Shown here piece by piece: positions 1 to 10,114 of a stretch of 64,000 bases of DNA; the first letter of the stretch is position 1; each line of letters begins with the position of its first letter. The DNA comes from Simmondsia chinensis (taxonomy: Eukaryota; Streptophyta; Magnoliopsida; Caryophyllales; Simmondsiaceae): contig JAGTTD010000012.1 in the NCBI GenBank assembly GCA_018398585.1, positions 17,183,036 to 17,247,035 on the forward strand. Reading direction: 5' to 3'. Position numbers and translations under genes: made by a program. The notes beneath the pieces are model-generated. The model searched no databases. It was given only the letters and a program-made list of their open reading frames with translations, and was not told the DNA's origin.

Positions 1-448
1 GCGGGCACCACCACCAGGAAGTGGAGGCACTGACGAATGCAGCGCCACCGGCCCCACCCTCATACCGCATCGCACTCACCCACACGCTGGTACCCTAGTG
101 CCTGGCGAAAATCGCCCAATCTCACGTTTGAAAATTGTCTTTGTCACACGCCTGCCGTAAATACTCTCTCCCTCTCTCTACTATCTCTCTCTTTCTCTCT
201 CCCTCTCTCCCTATACGCTCTAGACGATCCACTCTCTCTAAATGTTTGCATCATGTCTCATGTATGATCTTTCCCATACACGCTTCTTTACTTTTACCTT
301 TTGCTCTGGCTACTATGCTCCCATGCATACATGCATACACACTTACATGCTTATTTGGTTGATTACATGCTTAAATGCATACAGTTTTTGCATGATCTCT
401 ATGCTCTTCATACAGGCTCTTCATGACTATCATAACTGTCATCTATCA
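1..448. other. Unassigned flank with CT-rich tract
   Basis: No gene is recognised here. Positions about 165-240 are CT-rich simple sequence. Positions 300-440 are rich in CATGC and CATAC words. The short open frames through the CT tract are low-complexity and are not credible genes. It may be the head of a longer SINE-like repeat, because weakly similar CATGCT-rich sequence also precedes the SINE at 56151. Confidence 0.5.
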
Positions 449-530
449 AGTTGGGGGTCCTCGGAAACAGTCTCTCGTCAGGGTCTTACCTTGATGGGGT
501 AAGGCTGCGTACGTCCTACCCCTCCCATTA
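449..530 (+). mobile_element. Au-like SINE fragment (body only)
   Basis: The stretch contains GGGGGTCCTC, then an AAACAGTCTCTC-like block, then GGTAAGGCTGCGTACGTCC and CCTACCCCTCCC, in the order found in the body of plant Au SINEs. The 3' part (GACCCTGCTTTTGCGGGAG and the TTG repeat) is missing; it stops after CCTCCCA and passes into an A-rich stretch. The tRNA-derived head with box A and box B is not evident. Two better preserved copies lie at 32710 and 56151. Confidence 0.72.
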
Positions 531-659
531 AACAGAAAAAAGAAGAAGCGCATGAATAACCGAATAGAAGCATGCCTTTCATGTACTGCAAATCACGGTG
601 CGATATGTGATGCATAGTGACAGACTAAGGCACGATCGACCCCAAAAAGAATGGGCCAC

Positions 660-2100
660 ATGTCGTGAACTTAGGGGCTCTTAAGTTAGCGATCTGCATT
701 GTTTGACGTCAACCAATCCGAGATTAACACTTGGCATTCAACTGGGTCACTGGTGTTTACACCCCAAACTCAAGGGAGTTGGGGCGAAACTATTTAAAGA
801 AAAAATGATGTGTGTTCGCCACTATGGGGCCATGCTCGAGGTATACTTGGGCTAGAAGAACAGAGAAAATGGTGTCTCGAGCCCAGCTGTGTTATGAGTT
901 AAATAACCTTACAAGATATCAGCCTCTCAAGATGGTTAAATGGGGTAAGAGGGGCTCAAGCTCAAGGGACTTCAGAAAGGACTGCAAGAAAGGAGATTCC
1001 CAGGCTTGATGTAGATATTTGGAGCACATCTCAAGGAACATGGGTCTTAGGCATATCCAAAGGGATGTGGAGTACCTAGAAGAGTATCAAGAAAAACAAA
1101 TGGATGTGGGTGAGACGAAGCTCGAGCATTTATTTCAAAGCACATTTAACATCCTTTTAGCGCGGGAAAAGAATATAGAGGCAAACGTGGACCAGATGTG
1201 CCATGTTTTCGTGAGGCAATAGTTATTTTTTAGTTCTATAAAGAAGAGACACTATTGTCATTGTAAAGGCTCCAACACCAATATAAAACTTCAAGGTATT
1301 ATTTGTAACACACTTGAGTAGCGTATAGCTTGTAATTTATTCTGATTTCTCCAACACAATACAATCTTTGGGTTTCAGGTATGAACTCATTGTTTTAATC
1401 TTTCCCCAAATCAATGAGTTAGGATTTGAATGATAAGCGTAAGGCTTTTATGGGAAAGCTCCGAGCTTGATTTGCATTGGTCTTAACACTTGTGTCATTG
1501 CTTGATAAGTAAGGTGAATTTAGGTTTGAGTCATAGTTTTAGGGCTTCGACGACCAAGGCATGACCTTGATTGTGTTGGTCCAAATCTAGGGATGCAAAT
1601 ACGTTTCGCTCCACCTAAATGTTGTCAAACTATAACTAATTCAAGTTATTACAAGTAAAGGGTGCTAGGCTTAAAAACTCGATTGAGTTTGGCTTGGAAG
1701 TAGACTATTGTGCTCTTAGGTTTGTCTCCATCCCATTTCCTAGCTTTAAGTGTACGAGGTCAGACGTATGTAGGCTCACCTCCATCACCCCATCTGCTAT
1801 TTCAGTCGGGTCCATATCCACCTAATATTTTGTCAAGCATTAAATCCTAAAAGCACTAAAAACATATAATTAAAGTCTCCTTAATTGGAACAAGTGTAGA
1901 ATCCACATTATTACGGCAAACCGAAGTCAGATTCAACAAAAGAATCAACCCTAACCAGAGGTGATTGATAAGGTCTAACATGTACACCTCGTAAATTGGC
2001 CTCACTCTTAAGTTGTTGCGAGTCCCATTTGTGCACTTTGTTTGATTTTGTACTTACGATGACCACATACACACTAAACATACAAAAGGAGAAAACACAC
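660..2100 (+). repeat. Tat-A first LTR
   Basis: It aligns by eye with 41045-42508. Shared landmarks in the same order are TGTTTACACC (near 751 and 41138), GAGCNCATNTCAA (1022 and 41397), AGAGACACT (1244 and 41627), an ACAATACA or GCAATACAG block (1357 and 41778), and CCGAAGTC-GATTCA (1920 and 42343). The two copies are strongly diverged. The left boundary (GTGAACTTAGG against GTTAACTTAGG) is a guess; the right boundary is set by the primer-binding site. Confidence 0.6.
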
Positions 2101-2102
2101 CA

Positions 2103-2122
2103 TTTGGAGACCATAGTGGGAG
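2103..2122 (+). other. Tat-A primer-binding site (tRNA-Arg-like)
   Basis: TTTGGAGACCATAGTGGGAG resembles the TTTGGCGACC-type PBS of Tat/Ogre elements. The matching position after the second LTR (42509-42530) reads TTTGGCAAACATAATGTGAG, which supports this placement. Confidence 0.55.
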
Positions 2123-2389
2123 ACACTACACAAAGCTTTATAGTCATTGACGCCAATCATGGATTATCATAGTATATTCTCAGACCATTCACCAATGGTC
2201 AGAACTAGGAGAGCTAGTGCTCTTGAGTTTGAGAAACCCGAAGGGTTGGCCTTAATTGGGCCACCACTTGAGCACCTCTCAGAATAGAGTCCTATAATTT
2301 AAGGGAATGAAATTAGTCACAACTGCAATAATGAAAGTGCAAGTGATGAGGACATCCCGTAAGACAAATGTATTGGGCTTAATGGCAAT

Positions 2390-3858
2390 TATTAAATGAG
2401 TATTATGGCCATGCTCAAACGTCTGATGGAACCCATTGATCAAAGGCTTGAGCAAGCTCTAAGAGCGGCTAAGAAATAAGTGTGCGGAGATAGAGTGTAC
2501 TCTAACACCCCATTTGAGGAGCGTTGTCAATGATGTTGGGACTTCAACGAATGAAAGGCTTCATAAAAAAATGGATAGGGTCTTGGTTGAAATGCTTCGA
2601 CCTTATCTTCCTCTACTAGCCTCATAGCCAGAGATGTCCCAAGACAAACGGTAGTTGAAGTTAAACCTATCTTAGTAGGACACATTAAGTCCCACAAAGG
2701 CTTAGTCCAGGCCACTAGGGATGATCTTATACAGCTAAGGCCTACACTTCTTTCCTCAACTTGCACTGGTTACTCTCGTGATGTTCCTTTGATCTCATGG
2801 TTACCAATGAATCAGGGTACAAATGCTACCCCTCAGAGGTTAAGAAACAACATTATGGCTACGCCAGGTGTCATATTCCTGGAATCAAGCCTTAAGAATG
2901 ACAACAAGACATATTGAGTATCTGGACCCTCAAATCAAGGACGGACCTCAACACCAATGTCCGGCCACGCATGCTCTTAAAACTAGGGGCAAGCCACATT
3001 TACCCTCCTCATATAAGAGAGGTCATCTCAAGGCCAGACCAATGCCTTGGGGTCAATGGATAGGGGCAAGCACCCATGGCTTGGGACCAATGTCCCCCTC
3101 CTAAGCCTCCTCTAATTTATGATATTGGGGAGCACCTGAATGCGTCATGTTCCTAGGATCACCTCATGGGGCAGACCATTTTAGGGTTACCTAACAACCG
3201 TCAAACATGGGGTTTCCTGTAGGCATTACATAATGGCTAACCAACTAGTTGGCCAATTAGATCAAGGAGGGTATAATCCTGTCTACGCAGGCTAATAGCC
3301 ATTCTCTCATCAGATGGTCATGGAAGCTCAAGGATATCCTGTACATCCTCCGCAAGACACTACTCAACCACTTGGGGCACAATGGCGAGTGCATAATCAA
3401 GCATTAAACCTACTCCTCCAAGACCGAATGGCCACCCTAATTGAATAAATGTATGGTCAAGGGCTCAAAGGGGTCAACAGGCCCCTCTACTCTAAACCGT
3501 ACCCTAGGTACATAGACAAGGACTATCAATTCCCTAGCGGGTACAAGATACCCAAGTTCACTCTCTTCTCAGGAGAGGGCAATGTGTCTGCTCTCGAGAT
3601 GACTGGTCCTTACATGAAACTTAGGCTATTCCCTAGTTCATTAATAGCGACCATTCTTCTGTGTTACGTAGGTCTACCACTTAATTTCATTTACAGTTGG
3701 GATGATATGACCAGGCCCAATTCCCAAGAATGGAACTAGGCACCTTCATGTCAGACATAGCTCGAATGAGACAAAAGCCAGTAGAATCCATGCAGGATTA
3801 TATTAATTGGTTTAAGAGAGCCAAGCTTAAGTGCACAGTGGCTCTCTCCAAGGTCATG
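2390..3858 (+). pseudogene. gag: Tat-A gag, N-terminal and central part (interrupted by copia C1)
   Basis: Gag forms the virus-like particle of the retrotransposon. A leader without visible genes (2123-2389) precedes it. Recognisable stretches in several frames include MLKRLMEPIDQRLEQAL near 2412, VPLISWLPMNQGTNATPQRL near 2783, and the retrotransposon gag core at 3449-3739 with KPYPRYIDKDYQFPSGYKIP, KFTLFSGE and KLRLFPSSL. Past a stop at 3737 it continues as DIARMRQKPVESMQDYI. This order matches the capsid domain of Tat gag (YPxWIDKDYPFPxGFKxPxF, then RMRQ and DYIxRFK). Stops and frameshifts are frequent. The frame runs into the copia C1 LTR at 3859 and resumes at 31185. Confidence 0.75.
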
Positions 3859-4133
3859 TTGTGAACATATTTGAAAAATATTTCCTATAGTGGCCATAGT
3901 GCAAAATCAATTTAAAATTGTTACTTTTAAATCTAAAGGCTCCATCTAATTAAAATATTTAATTAGATCTAGATCTTATTCTAGTAGATTCATAATAAGA
4001 AAAACAAAAAACATTTTGAATAAAACAAAATAAGAACGGCATATAGAATAAATGAAATGAAGGAAATACAAATTAAATATCACAAACTTAAGTAGAAATA
4101 CTTGAAGTGCAAATCCCTACTCTAACTTGAAGA
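3859..4133 (-). repeat. Copia-C1 3' LTR, terminal part
   Basis: It is the reverse complement of the end of a copia LTR. It matches 29355-29640 and, inverted, 53860-54097 (AATTTTAAAT blocks, AAACATGATATG-like words, ACTTGAAGAT at its edge). Athila-E1 is inserted at 4134; the other part of this LTR starts at 10115. The Tat-A gag frame ends where it begins. Confidence 0.8.
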
Positions 4134-5563
4134 TGATAAGTCTAATTTAATACATAATTATTCATCTCATTTAGGTTCAATTTCTAACCATTTTATATGA
4201 AATTTGTATCGCTTTTGCTCGCCTTTGCCCTTTTTCGCTCCTATTGTAATTTCATTGCAAAAACACTCATTTTATGCTAATTCTTGCTAGATTTTATCAT
4301 CAACATCAACAAGTGAATGCATGATACATTAAACTAAAGCAAAAAAATGCACAAAACACATCAAAACTACACGGTAATTAAAGGAGATAACTGTGCAAAT
4401 TGTAATTTTTGGGCAGCCAAATGAACAAATCAAATGCAAAGACTACTTAAACAATTCATATATACACAAAACCTGCAAGAAAGGCTGATTTTGGGCAGAA
4501 AAAGTAAAGAGAAATGAAGAAAAGTGCAAGTTGTTATAAGTTGTGAAGGTGGGCGGCAAGAAGAACAAATGAGCATGAAGTTGTGTAATTTTTATTTCAT
4601 GTACTCCCAACCCTACATAGTATAAATAGGGATGTTTGGGGAGTCGTTTAGCATCAATTCATTCAGGAAAAAAAAAAAAAAACCAAATACAAAGTAAAGA
4701 AAGCTTAGGGAAACCATTAGAGAGGAAAGGACCGAAGGAAGAAAGTTTAGTTTGTAATTTTGCATTTTTAAGTTCTTTCTATCCTTTTCTTCTTTAAGTT
4801 AATGAATTTTTTTGTAGTTTTTCTTTATATTATGTATAACATGAACTAATTTTGTCTTTCCAAGGCCATGATCTAGCTTAAGTTGTAATATACGCTCTTT
4901 TTTTATTCAAAGTTTGTTTATTGCACTGTTTGAGTGTTTATCATTGTTCTTCACGAGTTTTGAATACTTGATCACCATTCAAAGCCTATAATGATTCATA
5001 ATGAGTCCAAGCAAAGATTTATTATGAATGCTAAAGTTATAAACACCACAAATTGAGCGAATGCTAGAGATAGATTAATGCGATTTGTGTGATCTTAAGT
5101 AAAAACCATATATCTTCAAAACTCTTTTCATATTTAAATTAATGCAAGATATTGATGAGTTAATATGCAAAAGAGCATGCTAAATGTTGCTCGAGATAGA
5201 ATATTTGGTAAATTAGGGTTTTCAACCATCAACATGTAATAGCAACTTGAATATTGAAAATAGAATGGCATATTGATGCAACTAGGTGAAATCGGATGCC
5301 TTGGATCTTATCGAATCATAAAAACATCTAAAATCAGAACACCTTTCATAAAAATTAGTTAACATTATTGTTCTTTTTCTTTTCATTTTTTTTTTTTTTT
5401 TTTTTGTTTCATGTCAAAAACTAGAAATTTCAGTCTTTCAAATAATGCTGAAACCACTAATTTCCGTACTTATTCAATAACAATTCTCATGGGACGATAC
5501 TCCACTCATTTCTATATTACTTGATATGACTTAGTGTACTTGCTAAGCAAACATTAAGCATCA
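4134..5563 (+). repeat. Athila-E1 5' LTR
   Basis: It begins TGATAAGTCTAATTTAATAC and ends TTAAGCATCA, the family termini. Its partner is 8677-10114. A TATA box lies at 4621, and a poly-A stretch at 4669-4682 differs between the two LTRs. Confidence 0.88.
4621..4630 (+). promoter_or_regulatory. TATA box of E1 5' LTR
   Basis: TATAAATAGG lies at the same relative position as in all the + strand Athila LTRs here (9173, 13053, 18071, 45571, 51097). It would drive transcription of the element from U3. Confidence 0.65.
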
Positions 5564-5564
5564 A

Positions 5565-5588
5565 GTTTTTTACGCCGACACCAGAGAT
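5565..5588 (+). other. E1 primer-binding site (degenerate tRNA-Asp type)
   Basis: Right after the LTR end, TTTTTTACGCCGACACCAG corresponds to the Athila PBS TTTTTGGCGCCGTTGCCGG with several substitutions. Better preserved versions are at 13987, 26984 and 46514. Confidence 0.6.
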
Positions 5589-6249
5589 TGTTTTTATTTG
5601 AGTGATATTGATACCACCTAGTTTTAGTATTAATTTGAAGTTGTTTTTTGAAAATTTGTAAATATTGTTTACGCTTGAAGAAGATATTTCTTTTCTTTCA
5701 TTTATTTCATTCGCTTGATTTTATTTGTAAGGTTATTTTTACCTGAAAAATTCGTATCGCACCCACCAAGTTGTGTTTTTGTTAAGTTTCGTTAAGTTTG
5801 TGTTAGTTTGTTGTTTTTCTTCTATTTTCTCTTTATTTTCATCTTTCTTTTACTTATAATTTCACTTTCATAAAATTTTGAAAGGCTAAAATTTTTATTT
5901 GTAAGATTTTTGAAATATTAGTATTACTACCCCCCCCCCCGCCCCCCTCTGTTTAAAATTTGGTTTCTTTTATGTTTTTGTATTAGATTGTTGTATTTTT
6001 AAGTTTTCTTATTAATTTATCTTTTTTTTAACTTTTTAATTCACTTAGATAATTTTTTCAATGTTAAATTTGTGTTTTTAAGTTTTTCAAAACATTAGTA
6101 TTACAACCCCCCAAACCCCAAATTTGGTTTTTTGTTAAGTTTTGTGTTATACTGTCGTATTTTTATACTTTCTCAGTATTTTTATCTTTTTATAACTTTT
6201 AAGTTTATTTTTTTACATTACTTCCTCATATCTAAAAATCGAACACATA
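5589..6249 (+). repeat. E1 leader with about 175-bp C-tract repeats
   Basis: This is a T-rich untranslated leader. About 2.5-3 degenerate units of roughly 175 bp each carry TTAGTATTAC, a C-tract, AATTTGGTTT and GTGTTA...TTGTTG. The C-tracts are at 5931-5946 (ten C, G, six C) and near 6105. The same architecture recurs in E2, E3 and E4. Confidence 0.6.
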
Positions 6250-7200
6250 ATGTTGCTAGAGGTGACGGCTAGCAACAACTATAAGAGACCTCAATATCAA
6301 GTTGTGCCAAGAACACCACTACGAATTTATGAAATTAATGCGTTATCTGCTCAACTCTCACTAATTCAAAAACAACTCTATAACATAAGTGTCATAGTTT
6401 TTTGTACTCTTAGATGTGAATTTTGTGCAGGTAACCATGCTAGTACAGGGTGCCAAGTGGGCAATAGTTTTCCTCATTAGGTTTTGAACAGGATAACTAA
6501 ATTTCAAATTATCAACAATCCCAATACAATCCTTACTCTAGCTCCTACAGTGAAGGATGGATGAACCCTTCTAACCCTTCTTGGAGCGATCACGAAGCAC
6601 CTTGGTCACCCATTCATCCATCTCAAGAGAAGAAATATAACTTAAAAGAGATGTTAAGGGATTTCATGGATGAAACTACAAATATTACTCAAGAAACCAG
6701 GGCTATTTTTAGAAATCCAGAAGCCTCCATCCGAAATTTAGAAACTCAAATAGGGACTATATTAGAGCAACTTTCTAAGAGGTCCAAAGATTTATTGCCT
6801 AGCAATACCATCAGCAACCCAGGGAAACAAACTAACGCCATAACATTGAGGGATGGGGACACATTAGAAGAACCACCTCAATGTGACATAACCGTTTGAT
6901 CGTTTCATCCCCACAAATGACCAAACTTATCTTGACTGACCCACCACCACCACTGATCAAAATAGAGTGTCGAACTTGTCGAACAAAGTTAGAGGTTTTC
7001 GGAGCCAAGGATGACTTAGTAAAAAAATACAAGAAAGATCGGAAAAGGAAATTCAAGTCGTGGCACATTAAGCTCAAGAATCCCATCATTACAGAAGGCG
7101 GAGGTGGTCGTGTAAAGAGGGGTACAAAGAAGATCCATGTTAGAAAATGGTCATTGAGGGTGCATAAAAGGAACTCCATTCTCTTTCAGGATATGGGATA
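6250..7200 (+). pseudogene. E1 partial Athila gag (C-terminal half) plus basic Gly-rich ORF
   Basis: The first segment (6250-6480) starts LLEVTASNNY, a sequence that lies in mid-gag in Athila, and includes a zinc-knuckle-like CEFCAGNHASTGC. After a stop, 6561-6899 gives SWSDHEAPWSPIHPSQEKK, then SIRNLETQIG, LPSNTISNPGKQTNAITLRD and LEEPPQ, the conserved tail of Athila gag. A frameshift near 6896 leads to a frame ending at 7201 with TDPPPPLIKIE, a Lys/Arg-rich stretch and GGGGRVKRGTKKIH. The gag N-terminus and all of pol are missing; E2 and E3 have the same joint. The antisense frame 6832-7179 is a shadow. Athila gag is a clear family match; the basic tail is unrecognised. Confidence 0.72.
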
Positions 7201-8660
7201 GATCATTGTCAAAAAAGTCAAGCCAATGACTATAACTTAAGCACTTTTTGGGAGGCAACCCAAGTTTCCTTTCTTGACTTCTTATCTTTTAATTTCCTTT
7301 AATTTTTATTGTTTTCTAATATTTTTGTGCATCTTGTTCAACAGTTTTTTGAAACAAGTTTAGGGGTAACCTGATGACAACATTCACCATCTAAAAGCAA
7401 TAATCAAACCTGAGAAGTATCTCTCACCTACTACTTCGTCGCTTGTATTTCTTTTAACATTAAGGACAACATTAACTCTAAGTTTAGGGGGTGGGAGAAA
7501 CATTTTATAACATTTTTTTTTAAAAAATTTGAAAAAAATGTTTTGAAAAGCTTTCTTGTCTAGTCCTATTTTATCTTTTAGAGTCGGCTTTAGAGCCTCC
7601 CAGAGTTCGGAGCCTCTGTATGGGGATGCAGATAGTGTCGGCTAACAAAAATATTTTGGATTTTCTATAGTTTAGATCATTAGTCTTTTAAATTTTATTT
7701 TGAACCGATTTAAAATCATAAAAAAAAAAAAAAGATCTTATCATCATGTTTTTTAGGCAATTTTTTACTCTTTTTAGCTCATTTACTTGACTTGGACTTG
7801 AGTAACTTTATAATTAATTATTTTTGTATTCTAATTGCAAAATAGGATATTTTCTAAAGGCACTATCTTGATGGAACCATGGTATTTGAGTTCGCTAGTT
7901 AGCATGGTTGTTTTACCTTACTTTCTGATTAAGAGATGCTCAAATTTAAATGGGTTGCTTTAAGATTATCATTTGTATAATAGATGTTGAAGAGTTATGC
8001 CTAAGTCTAAAGAAAAATATGAAGAAAATGAGGGAAACATCCCTAACACCGCTATTTCATATAAATATTTCAAGATATGTGCTGCCCAACATGACGACAT
8101 CTCAATGATGGCGTCTCTTACCCATGCGGTCATTGCTCAGAGGTTAGGAATTCGATTCTCGCTAAAGATACACTCACACGGTCATAATGAGGGCATCTCA
8201 GTGGTGGCGTCTTATACCCATGCGGTTATCGCCCAGAGGTCAAGAGTTCGATTTTCGCTGGAGATATAATCATGGGCCAGGGTTGGCTAGGACAAATCAA
8301 TCCCTTATAATAATAATAAAAAAAGAGGAATATAAAATTTGTGAATAATTTTTGTCTTGGGTATACTTGAGAAATCTTGTCGCAAGTGGTATGATTTTTG
8401 TCATCTATTCGGTTTGAATATTTTAAGATTAGAAAGAAAGGATAAACTTAATTTGCTTAGCCAACTTTTGAATTCACTAGCCTAGGTGATTGATAGGTTT
8501 TTCTTCAGAAAAGATTGTTTTGTCTTTAGAACCTTAAGCTAATGATCCTCGGTCATTCTTTTCTAATAGAAATATTCTTGATTTGAATTGCGACAAATTC
8601 TTAAAAAGTATGAGATTCGGTGCTTTCATATTTAGCCTTGCTCAAGGACAAGCAAGATTT
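7201..8660 (+). other. E1 long 3' untranslated region
   Basis: The block GGGAGGCAACCCAAG near 7249 follows the coding part in all four Athila elements here and is a usual Athila landmark. Other shared landmarks are TGGGGATG near 7620, ACCATGGTATTTGAGTTCGC near 7878, and ATGCCTAAGTCTAAAG near 7997. The frame 7997-8269 includes the tRNA-like units and is not a credible gene. Confidence 0.6.
8096..8287 (+). repeat. Two tandem tRNA-like units in E1 (period 96 bp)
   Basis: The units start at 8096 and 8192. Each has CATCTCARTGRTGGCGTC, resembling a pol III box A region, followed about 50 bases later by the box-B-like GAATTCGATTCTCGC or GAGTTCGATTTTCGC. Between them is ACCCATGCGGT and CAGAGGT. Homologous arrays sit at the same place in E2 (three), E3 (three) and E4 (one). 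A SINE-head origin is an inference. Confidence 0.72.
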
Positions 8661-8676
8661 AAGTTTGGGGGTATTT
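8661..8676 (+). other. E1 polypurine tract
   Basis: AAGTTTGGGGGTATTT directly precedes the 3' LTR, as it does in E2 (17287), E3 (inverted, 23963) and E4 (50600). It primes plus-strand DNA synthesis. Confidence 0.75.
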
Positions 8677-10114
8677 TGATAAGTCTAATTTAGTATATAA
8701 TTATTCATATCACTTAGGTTCATTTTCTTTACATCAAATTTACATTAATTATTTTTTTTTTTTTTTTGCTCCCATTGTTAGTTCATTGTAAAAACACTCA
8801 TTTTATGCTAATTCTTACTAGGCTTTATCATCAACATCAACAACTGAATGCAAGACAAATTAAAAAAAAGCGCAAAAAAATGGACAAAACACATCAAAAC
8901 TACATGATAATGCAAGGAAACAACAAGAACACGTGCAATTTGTGCAAATTGCAATTTTTGGACGGCCAAATGAACAAATCAAATGCAAATATTACTTAAA
9001 CAATTCATATATACACAAAACCTGCAAGAAAGGCTGATTTTGGGTGGCAAAAGTGAAGATAAATGAAAGAAAAGTGCAAGTTGTTACAAGTTTTGAAGGT
9101 GGGCGGAAAGAAGAACAAATGAGCATGAAGTTGTGTAATTGTTTTACTTCATGTACTCCCAACCTTATGTACTATAAATAGGGATGTTTGGGAAGTTGTT
9201 TATCATCAATTGATTCAGAAAAATCAAACCAAATACAAAGTTAAGAAAGCTTAGGGAAACCATGAGAGAGGAAAGGAGTAAAGGAAGAAAGTTTTGTTTG
9301 TAATTTTGCATTTTTAAGTTCTGTCTATCCTTTTCTTCTTTAAGTTCATGGATTTTATTTATTTTTGCTTTATATTATATAGATCATGAACTAATTTTGA
9401 CTTTCTATAGCTATGATGTAACCTAAGTTGTAATATATACTCCTTTCTAATTCAACATATTGAAAGTTTGTTTATTGAGCTGTTTGAGTGTTTATTGTTG
9501 CTCTTCACGAGTTTTGAATGCTTAATCACCATTCAAAGTCTATACTAATTAATAATAAGTCTGAGAGGAGATTCGTGATGAATGCAAAAGTGATGAACAC
9601 CACAAATTGAGTGAATGCTAGAGATAGATTAATGCGATTTGTATGGTCTTAAATGAAAACCATGGATCTTCAAAACCATTTTCTTATTTAAATTCGTGCA
9701 AGAGATTGATGAGTTAATGTGTAAAAGAACATGTTAAATGTTGTTCGAGAGAGAATATTTAGTAAATTAGGGTTTTCGACCATCAACATATAATAACAAC
9801 TTGAATATCCAGAATAGAAAGGCGTATTGATGCAACTATGTGACATTGGATGCCTTGGATCTTATCAAATCATAAAAATTATCTAAAATCGGAACCTTTT
9901 CATAAAAATTAGTAACCAATTTTTTTTTTTTTTTTTGTTTTTTTCATTTTTTTTTCGTTTCATATCAAAAACTACAAATTTCGGTCTTCCAAATAGATCT
10001 GAAACTACTAATTTCGGTACTCATTCAATAATAATCCTCGAGGGACGATACTCTACTCATTTTTATATTACTTGATACAACTTAGTGCACTTTATAAGCA
10101 AACATTAAGCATCA
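8677..10114 (+). repeat. Athila-E1 3' LTR
   Basis: It begins TGATAAGTCTAATTTAGTAT and ends TTAAGCATCA, with TATAAATAGG at 9173. It aligns with 4134-5563 along its full length, with many substitutions and a changed T-tract near 9919. Confidence 0.88.
9173..9182 (+). promoter_or_regulatory. TATA box of E1 3' LTR
   Basis: TATAAATAGG corresponds to 4621 in the 5' LTR. In a 3' LTR it could only drive readout into the flanking copia sequence. Confidence 0.55.

Larger units (their letters stand above)
4134..10114 (+). mobile_element. Athila-E1: non-autonomous Athila-type gypsy element
   Basis: It has two LTRs, a degenerate tRNA-Asp PBS, a leader with C-tracts, a partial gag, a short basic ORF, a long 3' untranslated part with two tRNA-like units, and a PPT. 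It is flanked by a near-perfect 5-bp target duplication, GAAGA (4129-4133) and AAAGA (10115-10119), and the uninterrupted target is visible in the other C1 LTR near 29625. It is 5981 bp long. Protease, RT, RNase H and integrase are absent, so it needed proteins made elsewhere. Confidence 0.88.

Noticed and set aside
37..502. Overlapping small open frames in three registers near the left edge
   Set aside because: CT-rich low complexity and a SINE fragment; no conserved domain and no codon pattern.
6832..7179. 115-codon antisense frame in E1 and its + strand counterpart in E3 (25550-25852)
   Set aside because: Both are opposite the gag tail and basic ORF in their element, and they appear twice only because the element is repeated.
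8096..8191. A functional tRNA gene
   Set aside because: The box-A and box-B-like words are spaced more widely than in a plain tRNA. No convincing acceptor-stem pairing or anticodon loop was seen by eye, and the unit is tandem and diverged.
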